NCBI GenBank assembly: GCA_015487755.1
Contig: WFPG01000105.1
Span: 1 to 7,024, forward strand
DNA: 7,024 bases
Direction: 5' to 3'
From: Acidobacteriota bacterium
GTDB taxonomy: Bacteria > Acidobacteriota > Holophagae > Thermotomaculales > Thermotomaculaceae
The notes under the pieces were generated by a model. The model saw only the letters and a list, made by a program, of their open reading frames with translations. It did no database searches and was not told the DNA's origin. Positions 1 through 6,956 of the stretch are shown one piece after another (positions within the stretch are counted from its first letter, which is position 1; each line of letters starts with the position of its first letter). The position numbers and the translations under genes were made by a program.

Positions 1-1
1 G

Positions 2-7
2 AGGAGG
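2..7 (+). promoter_or_regulatory. Ribosome binding site of gdhA
   Basis: AGGAGG lies five bases before the ATG at position 13. It is a near-perfect Shine-Dalgarno sequence and supports that start. The promoter must lie upstream of the window. Confidence 0.9.
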
Positions 8-12
8 AGTCT

Positions 13-1350
13 ATGGGCTACTTAGACCAACTTTACCAGAAGGTAGTTGAGAAGAATTACGGTGAAGAGGAATTCCATCAAGCGGTAAAGGAAATATTTG
101 AATCTCTTGAAATCGCATTGGCTTATCATCCTGAATTTGAAAGAACAAAACTTATTGAGCGTTTAGTGGAGCCTGAGCGTGTTGTTATGTTCAGGGTTCC
201 CTGGGTTGACGATAAAGGCGAAATCCATGTTAACAGGGGTTTCAGGATTGAGTTTAGCAGTGCAATAGGCCCCTACAAAGGCGGATTAAGGTTTCACCCC
301 ACAGTAAAATTGGGAACATTAAAGTTTCTTGCTTTTGAACAGATTTTTAAAAACTCATTAACAGGTATTCCTATGGGCGGCGGTAAAGGCGGCTCTGATT
401 TTGACCCGAAAGGCAAGTCTGACATGGAAGTTATGAGGTTCTGTCAGGCTTTTATGCAGGAATTGTGGAGACATATAGGCCCATACACAGATGTCCCGGC
501 CGGTGATATCGGTGTAGGTGGAAGAGAAATCGGTTTTCTATACGGGATGTACAAGAAACTTGCAAATGAATTTACCGGCACATTGACAGGTAAAGGAATT
601 AACTGGGGAGGCTCATGGGTTAGAAAAGAGGCTACCGGTTACGGCCTTGTTTATATAGTGGAAAGGTACCTTGAAGATGTGAGAAAAACCTCTTTTAAAG
701 ACAAGATTGTTGCCATATCAGGTGCAGGTAATGTTGCTATTTATGCAACCGAAAAAGTTCACCAGTTAGGCGGCAAGGTTATCGCTATGTCAGATTCAAG
801 AGGCTGCATAATAGACAAAGACGGCATAGACCTTGACCTTGTAAAAGAGATAAAAGAAGTTAAGAGAGGCTCTTTGAGAGAGTATGTAGAAAAAAGGCCG
901 AGTGCCGAGTACAGTGAAAATAGGCAGGATGTTTGGAAGGTTAAATGCGATGTTGCACTTCCGTGTGCTACCCAGAATGAAGTATTTATTGAAGACGCAA
1001 AAGAATTGGTTAAAAACGGTTGCCTTGTTGTCGGCGAAGGGGCTAATATGCCTACCACACTGGAAGCAACCAAATACTTTATTGAAAACGGCGTAGGCTT
1101 CCTGCCCGGTAAGGCCGCAAATGCAGGTGGTGTTGCCGTTTCAGGCCTTGAAATGGCTCAAAACGCATACTTTACACAGTGGACATTTGATGAAGTTGAC
1201 AAAAAACTTCAGGGTATTATGCACAACATCTACAACAGTATTTCAGAAACAGCAAAGAAATACGGAGTTGAAGGAAACTATGTTCACGGTGCAAATATTG
1301 CGGGCTTTATGAAGGTTGCAAACGCTATGATGGACCAGGGTATAGTTTAA
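13..1350 (+). CDS. gdhA: NADP-type glutamate dehydrogenase
   Basis: Cytosolic enzyme interconverting 2-oxoglutarate plus ammonium and L-glutamate (EC 1.4.1.4 type), linking nitrogen assimilation and amino-acid breakdown to the TCA cycle. The 445 residues match the usual size of the hexameric bacterial class (E. coli GdhA is 447) and resemble that protein along the full length. The substrate region has GPYKGGLRFHP at 86-96, and MGGGKGGSDFDPKGK at 121-135 contains the probable catalytic lysine K125. PAGDIGVGGREIGF at 162-175 holds the conserved aspartate D165. The Rossmann fold shows GAGNVA at 237-242, followed by SDS at 260-262, which resembles the NADP-dependent E. coli enzyme (ASDSSG) more than NAD-dependent clostridial ones. 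Cofactor choice is therefore inferred. ALPCATQN at 315-322 and GKAANAGGVAVSGLEMAQN at 366-384 are family signatures. A terminator follows directly, so the gene ends its transcription unit. No damage is seen. Confidence 0.97.
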   Translation: MGYLDQLYQKVVEKNYGEEEFHQAVKEIFESLEIALAYHPEFERTKLIERLVEPERVVMFRVPWVDDKGEIHVNRGFRIEFSSAIGPYKGGLRFHPTVKLGTLKFLAFEQIFKNSLTGIPMGGGKGGSDFDPKGKSDMEVMRFCQAFMQELWRHIGPYTDVPAGDIGVGGREIGFLYGMYKKLANEFTGTLTGKGINWGGSWVRKEATGYGLVYIVERYLEDVRKTSFKDKIVAISGAGNVAIYATEKVHQLGGKVIAMSDSRGCIIDKDGIDLDLVKEIKEVKRGSLREYVEKRPSAEYSENRQDVWKVKCDVALPCATQNEVFIEDAKELVKNGCLVVGEGANMPTTLEATKYFIENGVGFLPGKAANAGGVAVSGLEMAQNAYFTQWTFDEVDKKLQGIMHNIYNSISETAKKYGVEGNYVHGANIAGFMKVANAMMDQGIV

Positions 1351-1374
1351 TTTTCCCTAAAAAAAGAAGAATTA

Positions 1375-1397
1375 GCCCCCTTTTGGGGGCTTTTTTT
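1375..1397 (+). terminator. Intrinsic terminator between convergent gdhA and thiE
   Basis: GCCCCC (1375-1380) pairs perfectly with GGGGGC (1385-1390) across a TTTT loop, and seven T follow on the plus strand. It starts 24 bases after the gdhA stop. Read on the minus strand, the same stem is followed by a broken T-rich stretch (complement of 1360-1374), so it may also end the thiE operon, whose stop lies at 1415. The forward function is well supported; the reverse function is inferred. Confidence 0.92.
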
Positions 1398-1414
1398 ATT
1401 TTTGCAACTATTGG

Positions 1415-2074
1415 TTATCTGTTGTGAAATGGTTTTAACAGGTTTTGATAAAGCGTTAATGTTTCTGTTTCAATATTATTTGCTTTTAGAATTGCCGATA
1501 TGACTGCTACTTTGTTTATCCCTATTTTTGATAATTCCCTAACATTTTGTAAATCAATTCCCCCTATAGGGATTACCGGTTTATCTGTTTTGGAAAGGGT
1601 AAGTTTTACAAATTCTATCCCGATAGGTTTTCCCGCATCGTTTTTGGTAGCTGTAGGAAAAACAGGTCCCGGGGATATGTAATCTACATCGCTGTTTAAA
1701 GCGTATTTAAGTTCTTCTTCGTTTCCCGCAGAAATCCCTATTATTTTATTTTTCCCGAGTATTTTTCTTGCATACTCAACAGGCATATCATCCTGTCCCA
1801 GGTGAACTCCGTCTGCTTTTGATGCAAGTGCTATATCTATTCTGTCGTTTACAATAAACAAAACATTGTTTTTTCTGCAAACATCTTTAATTTCAATTGC
1901 TGTTTCAATGTATTGCCTGTCTGTTATCCCTTTTTCCCTTAATTGAACTATTTTTACACCGTGTTTGCTTGTTTTTTCAATAATTTCCCTATAACTTCTT
2001 TCCCCTGCAAGTTTTCTATCTAAAATAAGGTAAATCCCTTTTATGTTTTTTAATTTTTTTATATTTTTATTCAT
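1415..2074 (-). CDS. thiE: Thiamine-phosphate synthase
   Basis: Cytosolic TIM-barrel enzyme that joins hydroxymethylpyrimidine diphosphate to thiazole phosphate, giving thiamine monophosphate and pyrophosphate (EC 2.5.1.3). The 219 residues are normal for the family. Motifs in order are VQLREK at 43-48 (Q44, R46 and K48 for the pyrimidine substrate), NDR at 76-78, and ADGVHLGQDDMP at 87-98 with the metal-site aspartate D96. Next come GIS at 113-115 with S115, GPVFPTATK at 136-144 (pyrophosphate loop T141, T143, K144), PIGGI at 169-173 and VISAI at 191-195. The intact TxTK loop and GQDD favour ThiE over the related TenI, which lacks synthase activity. The first eleven residues are a Lys/Asn-rich lead-in. 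The gene is last in the reverse operon and overlaps the peptidase gene's stop by 8 bases. No other thiamine genes are in the window, so the HMP and thiazole supply must be encoded elsewhere or salvaged. Confidence 0.95.
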   Translation of the reverse strand: MNKNIKKLKNIKGIYLILDRKLAGERSYREIIEKTSKHGVKIVQLREKGITDRQYIETAIEIKDVCRKNNVLFIVNDRIDIALASKADGVHLGQDDMPVEYARKILGKNKIIGISAGNEEELKYALNSDVDYISPGPVFPTATKNDAGKPIGIEFVKLTLSKTDKPVIPIGGIDLQNVRELSKIGINKVAVISAILKANNIETETLTLYQNLLKPFHNR

Positions 2075-4970
2075 TAAGGCTTATTCCTTCCATTCCCGAT
2101 ATATAATCCTGTCTTTCAATTGTTTCTCCGTTTTCTATTGCAGTCTGGTTCCCACTTATCTCAAAGCCACACATTAAGCCGTCTGACTCTGCAATAATGT
2201 ATGTCGTGTTTTCGGTTGTATCCTGTGTAAAAATGTCTTTTACAAGAAATACTTTTTTCTCATTTGGATTTATGTTTGTAAAATTTGCCACCTCAAGTAA
2301 ATTACCTTCACTGTCGAATGCTTTTAAAGTAATGTTTGATTGGTTTTGAGAAGCGTTTATTACTGTAATTCCCGTCCAGAAATCATCTCCGGATTTAATA
2401 TGAGGAAAGAGTATTTTTTGAGCAGGTCTCGTAATGGCGTTTATTCCAGATAGTAGCCTTTCACCCATGTCGGGAAGGGTTCCGAAAAGTTGATAACCTA
2501 TCAGGCATTGTGAAGGAGAAAGTATTTTTATCCATGCGGTGTTTTCGGGAAACTCCCTGTTATTGTCTCTCCATAAGTTTTGCGCAAGGCAAACAATTTT
2601 CTCAAAAGGTTTCATTTCAATTGTAAATGAATCAAGGATATTTCCTTCCGTATCATAAGCGTAAATAGTTACTTCCTGATTTGAGTCGAATGTGTTTTCA
2701 AAAACAATTCCAGTCCACCAGTAATTTCCTTCAACATGAATATGGGGGAAATAAAGAGTGTTTGAGGGTTGTGTGTCAAGGCCTAACGCGGCAACCTGCT
2801 TCACATCTTTTCTTTTAAAAAATTGGTATGCCGCTAAATTTTGAGAATTTGATTTTACTGTTACCCAGTTTTTTTCAGGTTGAATATCGTTTTTGTTGTA
2901 AAAATCCCTGTACCATTCAAGGTAATTCATTGTAAATTTGTTATCAGGCAAGTCAAGTTGAATAATTTCCCCCTCGTGTGTATCAACCGATATTGTAGTT
3001 TGGTTTGAAGTGCAGTTTGCAATTGCGGAGTAACTTTCCCAGTAATCCGTTTCAGGGGCTATGTGAGGCACATAAACCGTATCTGCAAGCCTTTCTATTC
3101 CCTTTAACATTGAACTTTTGGTTTTGTTTTTATCAATAAAGTAAACATAGCCTTTTATTGGCTCACTTGACGTTGCCATTAGCCAGAACTTTGTATCAAT
3201 CTCGTCGGGATTGATTTTTTCAAAATACTTTTCTCCCGGGGAAAGGATTATCTCTTTTTCCTTTAAGACTAAAAACCCTTCACCGGCGATATAGTCAATT
3301 TTTACAATGGTTTGGTTTTGTGAAGTATTGATTAGCCCGATATAGCAATCATTTTCAGAGCTTTCTTCAGCATAAGGAAAGTATATTTTATATCCGTCCT
3401 GTTCCTCAACTTCCGACAGATAACTTTCAGGCAATATTCCCCTTTTGTAGAAAAAATATCCTATTGCTTCTTTAAAATTGCTTCCGTTTAAAATATCTGC
3501 CGTGTAAACAGACATGGCTGCAGATTGAAACGAGGTTGATGTTGAGAGGTGGTATAGGGATTCTATAACATCTTTATCAAAGGCTCTTCCCACTGCTTTT
3601 CTTATTTGCCAGAGGGTAGAAGAAAAGATAACGCCATCCCAATGAATGTTTGCAAATCCAGTTAAATAATAATTTTCTCGCATATCTTCAGGATAATGCC
3701 TATCTGTTTTTATAGGCCTTAAATATGAAGGATTACCGGGGTTGTAAGTTGTTGCGTCCCATTCCCCTATATAGTCTCTAAAAATGTTATCTCTGCTGAA
3801 TGTTGCCGCGAAGTAGTCGCTTAACCCTTCGTCTAAACTTCCTGCTTCCCATGAATCACCAATGCCGGGAACAATGTAATGGGTTACTGCATGCATAAAC
3901 TCGTGTAGTATTATCTCTGCGTCTTCCGCATCGTCAACCCCTCCGTCTCCGAAATGAAGGCCACGATCGGCTTCAGTGTAAAATGAGTTATCATATGTCA
4001 TATAGTGTACATTTACAGGGATTGGGTCAGGCAATATATTAAACCCGAGAGATTCTATATACTTCCTTGCTTCGGTAATCCAGTAATATGCGTTTACTTC
4101 CTCAAAGGCGTAATTGTCCCTTCCGTAGAAGTAGCCCCCGTTAATTTCAACCGCGCTTCCCGGAGTGTAATCGCTAACCGGTGAATATCCCATTTGATAC
4201 GCAGGTATTATGCCCCTTGCAGTTAAGTCAACATATTTGTTTTTTAGTACTCCTGACGGGTCTATATCTGTTAAAGTAACGGTTATGTATTTATCCTGTA
4301 GTTCTTCATAGTTTTCATCGTCATTGTCATAAAGTGAAGTGTCTCCCGAGTAGCATACAGGGTTGGGGTAAAACACTTTTCCCTGTGAATCAAAGTTAAT
4401 TAAAAGGCTTTTTTTCTTTAAAATCTCCCCTGTTTTCCCGTCTATAAAAATATCCAGTAAGTCTTTGTTTGCCGCAACCCTTAACCTATAACAGGGTGTT
4501 TCTCCAAAGTATCCCTTTTCAGTTTCAAGTATTTTTTTTAAATTACCGTTTTCTGCTAAAACCTTTTTTTCAAGTGTTGTTATATCTGCAAATTCGGGGG
4601 AGGAAAATTCGGAAAATGTGTTGTTTACCATTTTTAAAACATTTCCTTTGTAAATCACTCCTCCCACTTCACTGTTAAAAACAGGAAGGTTGTTTGCGGT
4701 TTGTTTGTACCTTAAGGTTACGGTGTGTCGGTTTTCTAATTTCTGGATTAGTTTAAGTTTGTTAAAATCAATATTTAACTTCCTTTTTTCAATAAAGTCT
4801 TTTAAAACCTGTTCAGGTGAGGACTTTGTTCCGTTGTTTTTTATAGATAGAGGGTTAAATGCAATTTCTTTTAACTTACCGTTTTCTTTTTTTATAAGAA
4901 AAATTTCTTGTGCTAAAAGTGTGGTTGTTAGCATTATTATTGAGAAAATCAACGTAAAGGTTTTTTTCAT
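2067..4970 (-). CDS. Secreted M36/M4-like zinc metallopeptidase with FTP-PepSY propeptide and four C-terminal repeats
   Basis: Predicted exported protease of 967 residues. Residues 1-20 form a Sec signal peptide (KK, hydrophobic core, likely cleavage LLA|QE). Residues about 45-125 resemble an FTP prodomain and 130-190 a PepSY-like segment; in fungalysin and thermolysin relatives these act as inhibitory chaperone propeptides. The catalytic domain spans about 195-520. HEFMH at 356-360 supplies two zinc histidines and the general base E357, and DEGLSD at 380-385 supplies the third ligand E381. The NIHWDG segment at 441-446 followed by LWQIR resembles the M36 active-site histidine motif, making H443 the likely transition-state residue. 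The spacing from H360 to E381 (21) is close to the M4 value. I therefore assign clan MA gluzincin, nearer bacterial M36-like proteins. Residues 527-967 are four beta-rich repeats shared with the upstream gene product. The start overlaps that gene's stop (TAATG). Substrate is unknown. There is no T9SS tail, lipobox or C-terminal membrane anchor. Confidence 0.88.
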   Translation of the reverse strand: MKKTFTLIFSIIMLTTTLLAQEIFLIKKENGKLKEIAFNPLSIKNNGTKSSPEQVLKDFIEKRKLNIDFNKLKLIQKLENRHTVTLRYKQTANNLPVFNSEVGGVIYKGNVLKMVNNTFSEFSSPEFADITTLEKKVLAENGNLKKILETEKGYFGETPCYRLRVAANKDLLDIFIDGKTGEILKKKSLLINFDSQGKVFYPNPVCYSGDTSLYDNDDENYEELQDKYITVTLTDIDPSGVLKNKYVDLTARGIIPAYQMGYSPVSDYTPGSAVEINGGYFYGRDNYAFEEVNAYYWITEARKYIESLGFNILPDPIPVNVHYMTYDNSFYTEADRGLHFGDGGVDDAEDAEIILHEFMHAVTHYIVPGIGDSWEAGSLDEGLSDYFAATFSRDNIFRDYIGEWDATTYNPGNPSYLRPIKTDRHYPEDMRENYYLTGFANIHWDGVIFSSTLWQIRKAVGRAFDKDVIESLYHLSTSTSFQSAAMSVYTADILNGSNFKEAIGYFFYKRGILPESYLSEVEEQDGYKIYFPYAEESSENDCYIGLINTSQNQTIVKIDYIAGEGFLVLKEKEIILSPGEKYFEKINPDEIDTKFWLMATSSEPIKGYVYFIDKNKTKSSMLKGIERLADTVYVPHIAPETDYWESYSAIANCTSNQTTISVDTHEGEIIQLDLPDNKFTMNYLEWYRDFYNKNDIQPEKNWVTVKSNSQNLAAYQFFKRKDVKQVAALGLDTQPSNTLYFPHIHVEGNYWWTGIVFENTFDSNQEVTIYAYDTEGNILDSFTIEMKPFEKIVCLAQNLWRDNNREFPENTAWIKILSPSQCLIGYQLFGTLPDMGERLLSGINAITRPAQKILFPHIKSGDDFWTGITVINASQNQSNITLKAFDSEGNLLEVANFTNINPNEKKVFLVKDIFTQDTTENTTYIIAESDGLMCGFEISGNQTAIENGETIERQDYISGMEGISLNE
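2070..3392 (-). repeat. Four tandem protein repeats (R1-R4) in the metallopeptidase C-terminus
   Basis: Repeat borders judged by eye are residues 527-630, 631-737, 738-850 and 851-967. Each begins with an aromatic/PH strand (IYFPYAEE, VYVPHIAPE, LYFPHIHVEG, ILFPHIKSG). A Y/W-rich strand follows, best seen as WTGI in R3 and R4, then an N-rich turn. Each ends near a GY or GF strand (IKGYVYF, LAAYQFF, IGYQLFG, CGFEISG). R3 and R4 match a repeat type I associate with large secreted bacterial proteins of unknown function. R1 and R2 are diverged. The pattern suggests small beta-sandwich or blade units; fold and ligand are not established. Confidence 0.82.
2085..2089 (-). promoter_or_regulatory. Ribosome binding site of thiE, inside the peptidase gene
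   Basis: On the minus strand AAGGA lies ten bases before the thiE ATG (2074-2072), inside the last codons of the upstream peptidase gene. It supports the overlapping ATG as the true start and suggests re-initiation or coupling after the peptidase stop at 2069-2067. Confidence 0.65.
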
Positions 4971-6943
4971 TATTTAACCTCTATCTTGTCAATGTGAAAG
5001 GATTGTTGGTATTTTGAGTTAATTTCAAATATTATCCTTACCTTTTTCCCTGCAAAACTTGAAATATCTATGTTTTCTTTACTCCATACCGTGAAATCTG
5101 AGACTTCGGAAGATTTTTCCAGAGAGTTCATAAAAGAAGGTGTGTACTCTTTTATTAGTGTTGTTTGGGTAAAGTCAATGCCGTCACTAACATTTAAATC
5201 TTCGGTTATATAAACGTTACAGGGTTCAACTGCGGTTGAAGGCCAGCCGAATTGATAAAAATAAGAAAGGGTTGTCGCATTTAAAGGTATATCTATTTGA
5301 GGTGAAACAAGGTATTGGTGATTTAATGCGGTTGTAGAGCCGTAAAAGCCGACCACATAATCGCTTCCTTCAGGCGGGGTTTGAGGAAACTGCCCTGCCC
5401 ATGTCTCAATTCCCAGAGAGAGTTTTGATGCTACTTGCCACCCCTTCCCTGAGTACTGGTTGTCTTTTGCTTTTACTACTTCCCATGTCCCCCCGTCTAT
5501 TACATCGCTGTTTTCAAACCCCTCTTTAAATACTATGTAATTTGAAGGGATTGCCAGCATGCCTGAGATATAGTCCTGTTCCGGGGTCAAGTTTCCCCAT
5601 AATTCAAAACCCACAATATTTGAGGTTGAACTTACCTTTATATATGTTGTGCCATCAGGCACTTGGCTGTTAAACATGTTTTTAACAGTGTTTACATACT
5701 TTTCATTAGGTTTAAAAGAATCTGATATTGTTATTGTAAGCAGTTCTTTCCCGTCATTGTCGTAAGCGGTTGCTGTTACTGTTGCATTTTCCTCCCCTAT
5801 ATTAACAAATGCTATACCTGTCCAGTAATTTTCGTTAGATTCAACATGAGGAAAGATTAATTCTTTATGCCCTTCAATAGGGGAATTTAGCCCTGCTAAC
5901 AGCCTTCTTCCCTGGCTTTCAAGTGTGCCGAACAATTCGTATCCGATAATCTTTTTTTCCGTTGCAGTTACTTTAATCCATGCGGTATTTTCTGGGAAAT
6001 CCCTTCCTTTGTCAGTCCACAAATTCTGGGCAAGTTTAACAAGCTTTGAGTATGGGTCGATTATCCATGTAACCGTATCAAGTTCAGTCCCGTCTGATGC
6101 AATTGCGTGAAATGTTACAGGGAAAGATATTTCAGCAGCATTGTTTACGGCAATGCCTGTCCACCAGTATCCTCCTTCAACATGAATATGTGGAAAGTAC
6201 AAGGTATCAGTTAATTCTGAAGGAAGGGAAAGCCCTGCTACATTATAGATATCTTCCGCTTTTACTTTAAAGGTTTCCATACCGCTTAATGTTGCATTTC
6301 CAGTAGTGTAAATTTTACCCCATCCTCTCATGTTATCAGGAAAACTTCCGCCAAAAATATCAGTTTCCCATTCAAAATAGTATTGCTCAAGAGGGTTAGT
6401 CGGATAATCAAGTGTAATTAAATTTGAAAAGTAGTCAAAGTAAGGGGAAGCCATATTTGAAAAATCCCCGTTAATAAGCGAGGTATAGGTGTACCAGTAG
6501 TTTGTTTCGGGGGCTATGTGTGGGACATAGATGCTTTTAGATAAACCTGTATCTGGAAGGTAAAAATACGATTCCTGCAAATCATTTGAGATTGTGTTCA
6601 TATATCCTGCCAGGTATTTGTCGCTGCTAACCATTACCCAGCACGGCGAATCAAGTGTTACATCACTAATCTCCTGGTAGAGCCTTTGCCCTGTGTTTAA
6701 TGTGCCGACAAAGTCGTCAGTTACTTTGTTGCCGTTTTTATCTATTATGTGGATAACAAAATTGGTTGTTTCTGTTGTCAGGTTTAATAGGCCTATGTAA
6801 GAAGTGTAGGTGTTGTCATGGAATGCCAGTGGAAAATACAAGTGGTATGGGTAACTGTCGGAAAAAACCTTTTCGTTAGTTTTGGCTGAAACTGAAGTGC
6901 TTATTAAAAGTATTGATAGTAAAATTAAAAAATTTTTTTTCAT
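4970..6943 (-). CDS. Secreted four-repeat protein with C-terminal choice-of-anchor-J-like domain
   Basis: Predicted exported protein of 657 residues with no enzyme motif that I recognise. Residues 1-20 are a Sec signal peptide (KK, hydrophobic core, likely cleavage VSA|KT). Residues about 31-468 hold four beta-rich repeats matching, in the same order, those at the C-terminus of the downstream metallopeptidase. Residues about 471-657 resemble a choice-of-anchor-J / cleaved-adhesin / MAM-like jelly roll. They open with FKEGFEN and a W-rich segment; GWQV, YLVSPQIDI and LSYFYQFGW follow, and the end is VRIIFEINSKYQQSFHIDKIEV. Such domains bind carbohydrate or protein, or sit near anchors, in secreted bacterial proteins. 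This is the first gene of the operon, with its own leader, and its TAA overlaps the peptidase ATG by one base. Its likely role, by inference, is a surface or matrix partner of the peptidase. An adhesin or substrate-binding role is equally possible. Confidence 0.85.
   Translation of the reverse strand: MKKNFLILLSILLISTSVSAKTNEKVFSDSYPYHLYFPLAFHDNTYTSYIGLLNLTTETTNFVIHIIDKNGNKVTDDFVGTLNTGQRLYQEISDVTLDSPCWVMVSSDKYLAGYMNTISNDLQESYFYLPDTGLSKSIYVPHIAPETNYWYTYTSLINGDFSNMASPYFDYFSNLITLDYPTNPLEQYYFEWETDIFGGSFPDNMRGWGKIYTTGNATLSGMETFKVKAEDIYNVAGLSLPSELTDTLYFPHIHVEGGYWWTGIAVNNAAEISFPVTFHAIASDGTELDTVTWIIDPYSKLVKLAQNLWTDKGRDFPENTAWIKVTATEKKIIGYELFGTLESQGRRLLAGLNSPIEGHKELIFPHVESNENYWTGIAFVNIGEENATVTATAYDNDGKELLTITISDSFKPNEKYVNTVKNMFNSQVPDGTTYIKVSSTSNIVGFELWGNLTPEQDYISGMLAIPSNYIVFKEGFENSDVIDGGTWEVVKAKDNQYSGKGWQVASKLSLGIETWAGQFPQTPPEGSDYVVGFYGSTTALNHQYLVSPQIDIPLNATTLSYFYQFGWPSTAVEPCNVYITEDLNVSDGIDFTQTTLIKEYTPSFMNSLEKSSEVSDFTVWSKENIDISSFAGKKVRIIFEINSKYQQSFHIDKIEVK
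4973..5533 (-). other. Region encoding choice-of-anchor-J-like domain
   Basis: Codons 471-657 of the secreted partner protein, lying between the last repeat and the stop. The encoded segment is rich in aromatic and beta-strand residues. It has the opening EGFEN, the central LVSPQID strand and the closing IDKIEV strand typical of jelly-roll domains of the choice-of-anchor-J type. The metallopeptidase has no counterpart. The assignment is by motif recognition only. Confidence 0.65.
4978..4982 (-). promoter_or_regulatory. Ribosome binding site of the metallopeptidase gene
   Basis: AGAGG on the minus strand lies seven bases before the ATG at 4970-4968, within the last codons of the upstream gene. 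The two genes meet as TAATG, sharing one base, the classic arrangement for translational coupling. Confidence 0.75.
5540..6853 (-). repeat. Four tandem protein repeats (R1-R4) in the secreted partner protein
   Basis: Repeat borders judged by eye are residues 31-136, 137-246, 247-359 and 360-468. The openings are LYFPLAFHD, IYVPHIAPE, LYFPHIHVEG and LIFPHVESN. Closing strands are LAGYMNT, LSGMETF, IGYELFG and VGFELWG. Each repeat resembles the repeat of the same rank in the metallopeptidase more than its own neighbours. R3 is strongest, with LAQNLW and FPENTAWIK in both proteins. R4 closes with EQDYISGM, matching RQDYISGM in the peptidase. Confidence 0.82.
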
Positions 6944-6949
6944 TTTAAA

Positions 6950-6956
6950 TCCCCCC
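6950..6956 (-). promoter_or_regulatory. Unusual G-only ribosome binding site of the first operon gene
   Basis: On the minus strand GGGGGGA lies six bases before the ATG at 6943-6941. Spacing is right for a Shine-Dalgarno site, but the run of G must pair with the 16S tail partly through G-U pairs, unlike the GGAGG-type sites of the neighbouring genes. Five of its six G also belong to the downstream arm of the leader inverted repeat. Confidence 0.6.

Noticed and set aside
759..1312. Open frames at 759-1073 (-), 902-1096 (+) and 1121-1312 (+)
   Set aside because: They lie wholly inside gdhA, which has an uninterrupted family match; their translations show no family motifs and no ribosome sites were evident.
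1351..1414. Small RNA gene or attachment site in the gdhA-thiE spacer
   Set aside because: The spacer is explained by the terminator hairpin; there is no room for another structure and no direct repeat.
1500..1682. Plus-strand open frame opposite thiE
   Set aside because: It is antisense to the conserved thiE motifs and shows no independent coding signal.
4469..4977. Plus-strand open frames at 4469-4678 and 4690-4977, one with a hydrophobic, Phe-rich product
   Set aside because: They are antisense to the peptidase propeptide. The hydrophobic, Phe-rich character follows from Lys/Glu-rich codons on the other strand.
4960..4985. Frameshift splitting one longer repeat protein into two genes
   Set aside because: The downstream gene begins with a full signal peptide and propeptide, so the TAATG junction is a real gene boundary.
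5925..6110. Plus-strand open frame opposite the partner gene's R3
   Set aside because: It overlaps the most conserved repeat on the opposite strand and has no motif of its own.
2067..6943. Type IX secretion substrates
   Set aside because: Neither protein ends with the usual Lys-rich Ig-like sorting domain, and the strong Shine-Dalgarno sites are not typical of Bacteroidota.
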